From Bacteroides sp. (lineage in GTDB: Bacteria > Bacteroidota > Bacteroidia > Bacteroidales > Bacteroidaceae): a DNA stretch of 10,375 bases. The stretch covers positions 905-11,279 of the forward strand of contig DXOJ01000573.1 of assembly GCA_019412865.1 (NCBI GenBank). Direction: 5' to 3'. Shown piece after piece: positions 5,370 to 10,375 of this stretch. Position 1 is the first letter of the stretch, and every line of letters begins with the position of its first letter. The position numbers and the translations under genes are program-made. The notes beneath the pieces were generated by a model that made no database searches, was not told the DNA's origin, and worked only from the letters and a program-made list of their open reading frames with translations.

Positions 5370-6887
5370 TTACTGATGTTGCTCACGCAACAAGTCGTTC
5401 ACTGTTTTTACCGGGTTAAAAGTGGAAAGTGGCACTTCTACAAAGACGGTATTCCAGTCGCTCATCGCTCCGTTCCACAAGCCGGGAAGTTCGAGAGCTT
5501 TCAGGTCTTTGCCGTTCTTCGATTTGTAGGAGATGAAGCCTGTTGCTTTATCTACGTACTTCACCAGGTCGAACTTATGTCCTTTATAATCGCGCACGGC
5601 GCATACGAGGTCTACCGGATTGAAGTGTGTGCCTTTCTCGAACATTTCTTTCTTCTCCGGATCGTCCATGTCGATCTGTGAGCTTTCGAGGATTTGCAGG
5701 GAGATGGTTCCGTCGCTGTTGTAAGCAAGGAACGGGCCACCACCGGGTTCGCCTACGTTCTTCACCATTCCGCAGACACGCATCGGGCGGTTGAACTTGT
5801 TTTTCAGGTAGATGGCGAGTACGGAATCTTCGAGGTCTTTCGTCTCCGGATTCTTGCAGAAGAGTTTCTTTTGCAGGAATTGAAGCATTTCCATCATCTG
5901 GTCGTGGGTGTATTTACCGCTGTCGAGCAGGGTAAGGTATTCGAATACTTGTTTTTGCAAAGTCACGAGCACTCCGGCAATCAGTTTCTTATAAGTAACG
6001 GTGTCGGCTTTCAGTCTGTCAGGCACTACGTTGTCGATGTTCTTGATGAAGATAATGTCTGCATCGAGGTCGTTCAGGTTCTCGATCAGTGCACCGTGGC
6101 CACCGGGACGGAACAGCAGTTTGCCGTTGTCACGGAAAGGTTGGTTGTCCATGTCGGCGGCAATCGTATCGGTACTCGGCTTTTGTTCGGAGAAGGTGAT
6201 GTAATAGTCTACTCCATAGCGTTTGGAAAATTCGTCTACCTTTTCGGCTACCAGCTTCTTGAAGAGTTCACGGTGTTCGGTAGATACCGTGAAGTGCACG
6301 TTTACTTTACCGCTCTTTCCGGCAGCATACAAGGCTCCTTCGGCGAGATGTTCTTCCATCGGCGTGCGTGAACCTTCGGGATACTTATGGAATTTGAGCA
6401 GACCTTTCGGTAGTGCGCCGTAATTCAGTCCGGCTGTTTCGAGCAGGGCGGATACCACTGCTTTATAGTTGCCGTCTTCGATCAGTCCAGGAATATCTTT
6501 TCCGTCGATACGCTGGCAGGCTACATTCAGGTCATCATAGAAAGCAAAATTCTTGATTCCGTCGAAGAATGTCTGTTCGAACTTGGTAGTCGGCCGGTCA
6601 TAGTCGGCAGACAGGAACTCGAACAGGTTCTTGAACATACGACTCGCTGCACCGGAGGCGGGCACGAACTTCACAACAGTCTTATCTGTGTTGGTATATG
6701 CATCCCAGGCGGCCAGATAAGCCTTCTGTTCTTCTGCATCGGGAGCTAATATTCCCTTTTCGATGGAGGCTGCCGCATCCAGCTTCAAAAAGGGGAAACC
6801 CGTCTGGAAGCATGCTAATTGTTCTACAATTTGCTCTTCCGTGATGCCTTTCTTGGCAAGCAACTCTTTGTCCTGTGTCGTTATCAT
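5370..6887 (-). CDS. DUF4301 family protein, putative nucleotidyltransferase fold
   Basis: This 505-residue soluble protein has no signal peptide or membrane segment and matches, from memory, the DUF4301 family (PF14134) widespread in Bacteroidetes; its function is not established. What can be seen resembles sugar-nucleotide pyrophosphorylases. V-P-A-S-G-A-A-S-R83-M (75-84) has the form of a glycine-rich nucleotide loop ending in R-M. K161-G-L-L-K-F-H-K-Y recalls the substrate-lysine segment. F-R-P-G-G-H-G-A-L (259-267) plus F-I-K-N-I-D285-N-V-V-P-D recalls the G-G-H-G and metal-binding Asp strands of UTP-sugar uridylyltransferases. A later G-M-V-K-N-V-G-E-P-G-G-G-P-F is also strongly patterned. 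Assignment to that fold is my inference. The ATG at 6887 is preceded by an A/T-rich leader and a good -7 element. The gene is divergent from rel and could read through to the CAT-like gene. Confidence 0.85.
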   Translation of the reverse strand: MITTQDKELLAKKGITEEQIVEQLACFQTGFPFLKLDAAASIEKGILAPDAEEQKAYLAAWDAYTNTDKTVVKFVPASGAASRMFKNLFEFLSADYDRPTTKFEQTFFDGIKNFAFYDDLNVACQRIDGKDIPGLIEDGNYKAVVSALLETAGLNYGALPKGLLKFHKYPEGSRTPMEEHLAEGALYAAGKSGKVNVHFTVSTEHRELFKKLVAEKVDEFSKRYGVDYYITFSEQKPSTDTIAADMDNQPFRDNGKLLFRPGGHGALIENLNDLDADIIFIKNIDNVVPDRLKADTVTYKKLIAGVLVTLQKQVFEYLTLLDSGKYTHDQMMEMLQFLQKKLFCKNPETKDLEDSVLAIYLKNKFNRPMRVCGMVKNVGEPGGGPFLAYNSDGTISLQILESSQIDMDDPEKKEMFEKGTHFNPVDLVCAVRDYKGHKFDLVKYVDKATGFISYKSKNGKDLKALELPGLWNGAMSDWNTVFVEVPLSTFNPVKTVNDLLREQHQ

Positions 6888-6913
6888 AATATCTATTTTT
6901 ATTAATTGATGCC

Positions 6914-6921
6914 CAAAAATA
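6914..6921 (-). promoter_or_regulatory. Candidate -7 promoter element for the DUF4301 gene
   Basis: On the minus strand this reads TATTTTTG, an exact match to the Bacteroides TAnnTTTG consensus, 27 bases upstream of the ATG at 6887. The predicted leader is about 20 bases. No clear TTTG -33 box is visible at the expected distance, so the support is the -7 element and its placement in the 106-base divergent intergenic region. Confidence 0.5.
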
Positions 6922-6939
6922 CAAAATGTTATTTACTTC

Positions 6940-6971
6940 TTGCCGAATAACCGGGAAAAAAAGTAATTTTA
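6940..6971 (+). promoter_or_regulatory. Candidate promoter for rel
   Basis: A TTG at 6940-6942 and a TAATTTTA at 6964-6971 are separated by 21 bases. The second differs from the Bacteroides -7 consensus TAnnTTTG only in its last base. Transcription would start near 6978, giving a leader of about 16 bases before the ATG at 6994. The match is imperfect and the position is the main support. Confidence 0.4.
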
Positions 6972-6993
6972 CGTCGAATTAACAAGATTGAAT

Positions 6994-9213
6994 ATGGACG
7001 ACTTTTTTACATCGGAGGAAAAGAAGGAGCTTTTTTCACTCTACAGGCATCTGTTGCAATCTGCCGGAGATACGATTTTCTGGAGGGATTGCCAAAAATT
7101 AAAGAAACATCTTATCAAAGCCGCCCAGTGTAACGGGCTGCAACGCAATAACTTCGGGATGAATCCCGTCATCAGAGATTTACAAACGGCAGTGATCGTT
7201 GCCGAGGAAATCGGTATGAAAGGTTCGTGCCTGATCGGTATCATGTTGCACGAAATCGTGAAGGGGCATGTATTGTCTATCGACGAGGTGAACGCCGAAT
7301 ATGGGGATGACGTAGCAAGTATCATCAAGGGATTGGTGAAAACGAACGAGCTGTATGCGAAGAGTCCGGCTATCGAGTCGGAAAACTTCCGTAATCTGCT
7401 GCTTTCTTTTGCGGAGGATATGCGTGTAATCCTGATTATGATTGCGGATCGTGTGAACGTGATGCGCAAAATCAAAGATACGGGCAACGAGGAGGACCGG
7501 CTCAAGGTAGCAAACGAGGCTGCTTACCTGTATGCTCCGCTGGCGCATAAGCTGGGATTGTATAAGCTGAAATCGGAACTGGAGGATTTGTCTCTCAAAT
7601 ATACGCAGAAGGAAACGTATTATTTTATCAAGGATAAGCTGAACGAGACGAAGGCGTCCCGCGACAAGTATATCGCTGCTTTTATCGAACCGATCCAGAG
7701 GAAGGTGTCGGAAGCGGGATTGAAGTTCGACATCAAGGGACGCACGAAGTCGATTCATTCGATATGGAACAAGATTCAGAAGCAAAAGACTCCTTTTGAG
7801 GGGATTTATGACTTGTTCGCCATCCGTATCATCCTCGATTCGGAACCGGACCCGGCTAAGGAGAAGCAGGAATGTTGGCAGGTTTATTCGATTGTTACGG
7901 ATATGTACCAGCCGAACCCGAAACGTCTGCGCGACTGGCTCTCTATCCCTAAAAGTAATGGTTACGAGTCGTTGCACATCACTGTGATGGGCCCGGAAGG
8001 GAAATGGGTGGAAGTGCAGATACGTACCCGCCGCATGGACGAGATCGCGGAACGCGGATTGGCTGCTCATTGGAGATATAAAGGTATCAAGGGTGAAACG
8101 GGTCTGGACGAGTGGTTGACTTCTGTGCGGGAGGCGTTGGAGAATGCAGACAACGATTCACTGAAAGTGATGGATCAGTTTAAGATGGATCTCTACGAGG
8201 ATGAAGTGTTTGTCTTCACGCCCAAGGGGGATTTGTTCAAGCTCGCCAAAGGGGCTACGGTATTGGATTTTGCTTTCCATATCCATAGTAAGTTGGGATG
8301 CAAGTGTATCGGCGCGAAAGTGAACGGCAAGAATGTGCAGCTCAAACAGAAACTGAACAGCGGCGACCAAGTGGAGATCATGACTTCAAACACCCAGACG
8401 CCGAAGCAGGACTGGCTGAACATCGTGACGACTTCCAAAGCGCGCACCAAGATAAGGCAGGCTCTCAAAGAGATGGTGGCACGCCAGCACGCTTTTGCCA
8501 AGGAGACGCTGGAACGGAAATTTAAGAATCGTAAGTTGGAATATGATGAAGCGACCATGATGCGCCTCATCAAGCGTTTGGGCTTCAAGAATGTGACGGA
8601 GTTTTATCAGCAGATTGCCGACGGTGGACTGGACGTTAACGAGATTCTGGATAAGTATGTGGAGCAACAGAAGCGGGACAGTGATACGCACGATGAAATT
8701 GTGTATCGCAGTGCCGAAGGGTATAACTTGCAGGCTGCGCAACAAGAGGAAACGACGTCTAAGGAAGATGTTCTGGTAATCGATCAGAATCTGAAAGGGT
8801 TGGAATTCAAGTTGGCTAAATGTTGTAATCCGATTTACGGGGATGATGTGTTTGGTTTCGTTACGGTAAGCGGTGGTATCAAGATACACCGGGCGGACTG
8901 TCCGAATGCCAATCAGATGCGCGAACGTTTCGGTTATCGTATTGTGAAGGCTCGTTGGGCGGGGAAATCGGTAGGTACGCAATATCCTATCACGCTGCGG
9001 GTTGTAGGGCATGATGATATTGGTATCGTGACTAATATCACTTCTATTATATCCAAAGAGAATGGTATCACGCTGCGCTCCATCGGTATTGACTCGAACG
9101 ACGGTTTGTTCTCCGGAACACTGACGGTCATGGTGGGTGATACGGGACGTTTGGAGGCTCTTATCAAGAAATTACGTACTATAAAGGGAGTAAAACAAGT
9201 TAGCCGGAATTAA
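6994..9213 (+). CDS. relA: RelA/SpoT homologue: ppGpp synthetase with degenerate hydrolase domain
   Basis: This 739-residue long RSH protein makes (p)ppGpp from ATP and GTP or GDP in the stringent response. Domains in order are: HD-type hydrolase region (about 30-200); synthetase (about 235-365) with G-R250-T-K-S-I-H-S-I-W-N-K, F-E-G-I-Y-D-L-F-A-I-R, N-G-Y-E-S-L-H-I-T-V and E-V-Q-I-R-T-x-x-M-x-x-I-A-E-R-G-L-A-A-H-W; TGS (about 404-465); helical; the Cys region K-C610-C611-N-P with H632-R-A-D-C636-P; and ACT (about 664-737). The hydrolase signature is eroded. Where active enzymes have H-D-x-x-E-D there is H86-E87-I-V-K90-G91, and the upstream H-P is N57-P; D152 remains. It should be a RelA-type, synthetase-dominant enzyme, presumably paired with a bifunctional paralogue elsewhere. 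I chose the ATG at 6994 over the TTG two codons earlier. It converges on the MFS gene with 14 bases between stops. Confidence 0.95.
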   Translation: MDDFFTSEEKKELFSLYRHLLQSAGDTIFWRDCQKLKKHLIKAAQCNGLQRNNFGMNPVIRDLQTAVIVAEEIGMKGSCLIGIMLHEIVKGHVLSIDEVNAEYGDDVASIIKGLVKTNELYAKSPAIESENFRNLLLSFAEDMRVILIMIADRVNVMRKIKDTGNEEDRLKVANEAAYLYAPLAHKLGLYKLKSELEDLSLKYTQKETYYFIKDKLNETKASRDKYIAAFIEPIQRKVSEAGLKFDIKGRTKSIHSIWNKIQKQKTPFEGIYDLFAIRIILDSEPDPAKEKQECWQVYSIVTDMYQPNPKRLRDWLSIPKSNGYESLHITVMGPEGKWVEVQIRTRRMDEIAERGLAAHWRYKGIKGETGLDEWLTSVREALENADNDSLKVMDQFKMDLYEDEVFVFTPKGDLFKLAKGATVLDFAFHIHSKLGCKCIGAKVNGKNVQLKQKLNSGDQVEIMTSNTQTPKQDWLNIVTTSKARTKIRQALKEMVARQHAFAKETLERKFKNRKLEYDEATMMRLIKRLGFKNVTEFYQQIADGGLDVNEILDKYVEQQKRDSDTHDEIVYRSAEGYNLQAAQQEETTSKEDVLVIDQNLKGLEFKLAKCCNPIYGDDVFGFVTVSGGIKIHRADCPNANQMRERFGYRIVKARWAGKSVGTQYPITLRVVGHDDIGIVTNITSIISKENGITLRSIGIDSNDGLFSGTLTVMVGDTGRLEALIKKLRTIKGVKQVSRN

Positions 9214-9222
9214 TTCCGGCTA
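9201..9222. repeat. Perfect 22-bp palindrome over the rel stop codon
   Basis: Each half is TAGCCGGAATT or its complement, meeting with no spacer at the central TTAA. It covers the last four codons and TAA of rel and reaches to 6 bases before the MFS stop. As RNA it could form a hairpin in both directions, but neither side has a proper U-tract (plus side CTCTCCTATCTT), so a classical intrinsic terminator is uncertain. A shared weak terminator or 3'-end stabiliser for the convergent pair, or a protein-binding palindrome, would all fit. Confidence 0.8.
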
Positions 9223-9227
9223 CTCTC

Positions 9228-10375
9228 CTATCTTACTTTCTTCTTTATATAATAAGGATAGGTAATCAATACAAAGAAAAGTAAAGCAATGAATGCTACT
9301 ATCTGTCCGGTATGTAGCATCTTATCTGTATCCAATTCCATGTAGCAGGCGGTAGCGATTCCCAGGGAAATGCCGATTTCGGTTGCCAGCAGATGGGTGG
9401 TGTTGGCTGTTCCGCGTTGGCAATGGTGGGATAGCTTTACGAACATCACCAGAAATTCCGGCAGGATAAAGCCTAAGCCCAGTCCTAAGAGTACGGAGGA
9501 AATGCCTATGGAGATGTCTGTATTCAGTAGGGAGATGGCTACGATTTCCAATCCGAGTCCTATAATGACCAGCCGCAGTGTTTTCTCTTTCAGGAAAAAC
9601 AGACGTGCAAAGAACAGGGAAACGATGTATCCGAGGGCTGTTCTTACAAAGAACGGTACGGGGATTCCTGTGTTTCCGAGTACGAAATCGTTTAGGAAAG
9701 GGTGTACCATGGGAACCAGCAGTCCCGGAATGAAGGTTATCAGGATCAGATTGATGGCAGGAACCCATCCACGAAGCAATAGGAAGCGGTCGAAGGAATA
9801 GAGTTTGGTGACAATCGGCGCACGGAAAGGTACGTAGACTCCTGATAACATGAGGATTCCGACAGCTCCGGTTATGACAGATACAGTGAGCAGGGTTTGG
9901 AAGGATTGGCTTTGATAAAGCCATACTCCGAGGATAATGCCTGCGATCATTCCCATACGTGCCATCCAGGAGAAACTGACGTTTCCCGCACTGCGCAGTG
10001 TGGAGTTGGTGATGTCAATGGCCAATGTGATGCCGGCTGTTGTTCCTATGCCAAAGGCAAGCCCTTGCACGGTGCCCAACAGAATCAGTTCTGTGAGGTT
10101 GGTGACAAAGGCGTATCCGATGGTCGCCACTACCATCAGGACAGCAGCAAACATACAGACGTACTTACGCTTGTATGCATCTACCAGATAGGCATGGAAA
10201 GGACCGATGAGGAACATCCCCAAGGTGAAAAAGAGAAAGATTACTCCTGTCTGTGCAGCCGGCACTCCGAGACGGTCGGCCATCTCTACGGAAAGCACCG
10301 GAAATAACACATACAAGGATATAAACAACAGCAAATTAGCTACGCATATCCGCATAAAATGAACTGTCCACAATT
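9228..10375 (-). CDS. Major facilitator superfamily transporter (5' truncated by window edge)
   Basis: At least 380 residues of a twelve-helix MFS permease are visible, ending at the TAG at 9228. The frame runs to the right edge. The first in-window candidates are a TTG at 10373 and an ATG at 10355. Family members usually have several residues before the L-W-x-V-H-F-x-R-I-C-x-A-N-L-L-L-F segment seen here, so the true start probably lies just outside. After the first helix the loop G-P-F-H-A-Y-L-V-D-A-Y-K-R-K is a variant of MFS motif A (G-x-L-x-D-x-x-G-R-R/K). Glycine-rich helices follow (for example L-A-F-G-I-G-T-T-A-G-I-T-L-A), and a basic Y-Y-I-K-K-K-V-R tail ends the protein. The substrate cannot be read; efflux of small molecules is common in such proteins. 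It is convergent with rel. Confidence 0.9.
   Translation of the reverse strand, partial: LWTVHFMRICVANLLLFISLYVLFPVLSVEMADRLGVPAAQTGVIFLFFTLGMFLIGPFHAYLVDAYKRKYVCMFAAVLMVVATIGYAFVTNLTELILLGTVQGLAFGIGTTAGITLAIDITNSTLRSAGNVSFSWMARMGMIAGIILGVWLYQSQSFQTLLTVSVITGAVGILMLSGVYVPFRAPIVTKLYSFDRFLLLRGWVPAINLILITFIPGLLVPMVHPFLNDFVLGNTGIPVPFFVRTALGYIVSLFFARLFFLKEKTLRLVIIGLGLEIVAISLLNTDISIGISSVLLGLGLGFILPEFLVMFVKLSHHCQRGTANTTHLLATEIGISLGIATACYMELDTDKMLHTGQIVAFIALLFFVLITYPYYIKKKVR

Noticed and set aside
5694..6371. Open frame of about 225 codons antisense to the DUF4301 gene
   Set aside because: It is fully inside a clearly coding gene, has no ribosome site and no recognisable domain, and is a reading-frame shadow.
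7180..8070. Long open frame (about 296 codons) antisense to rel
   Set aside because: It lies wholly opposite strongly conserved RSH domains, its translation is low-complexity Arg/Leu/His-rich with no family resemblance, and it follows from codon bias on the other strand.

Overview
The window looks like chromosomal DNA of a Bacteroides species, probably in the gut B. thetaiotaomicron/ovatus group. The reasons are moderate GC, promoter -7 elements of the form TAnnTTTG, little classical Shine-Dalgarno sequence, and protein families typical of that phylum (a DUF4301 protein, a Bacteroidetes-style Crp/Fnr regulator, a large PagL-like outer-membrane protein). The species call is inference. I see no RNA genes, insertion sequences, CRISPR arrays, phage genes or recognisable defence system, and no gene-free stretch longer than about 150 bases.

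Layout. The left edge carries the 3' two-thirds of purT (formate-dependent GAR transformylase), followed 21 bases later on the same strand by a GNAT acetyltransferase resembling E. coli YafP. A bidirectional hairpin terminator separates this pair from a leftward block. That block, in transcription order, is a DUF4301 protein, a chloramphenicol-acetyltransferase-fold protein, a PagL-like lipid A deacylase with a periplasmic coiled coil, a Crp/Fnr regulator, and a membrane acyltransferase 3 protein with its own promoter. On the right, rel (a ppGpp synthetase) is transcribed rightward, divergent from the DUF4301 gene. It converges on a leftward MFS transporter that runs off the right edge.

How the genes fit together. 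The three tightly spaced genes acetyltransferase, PagL-like and crp-like are probably one operon and could be a regulated envelope-modification unit, with the acyltransferase 3 gene downstream working on a similar theme; this is inference from spacing and families. The RSH protein keeps its synthetase, TGS, zinc-finger-like and ACT parts, but several hydrolase metal and catalytic residues are replaced, so it should be a synthetase-dominant (RelA-type) enzyme.

Several apparent open-frame starts are TTG or GTG codons, and I moved them to the next ATG where the sequence supports it (acyltransferase, CAT-like gene, rel). The points most worth a second look are the degenerate Rel hydrolase, the PagL-like protein (coiled coil, and Asn at the spacing of the catalytic Glu), the nucleotidyltransferase-like motifs of the DUF4301 protein, and three non-coding structures: a 10-bp-period repeat inside a long inverted repeat, a perfect 22-bp palindrome over the rel stop, and a tandem duplication at the pagL-like/crp junction.
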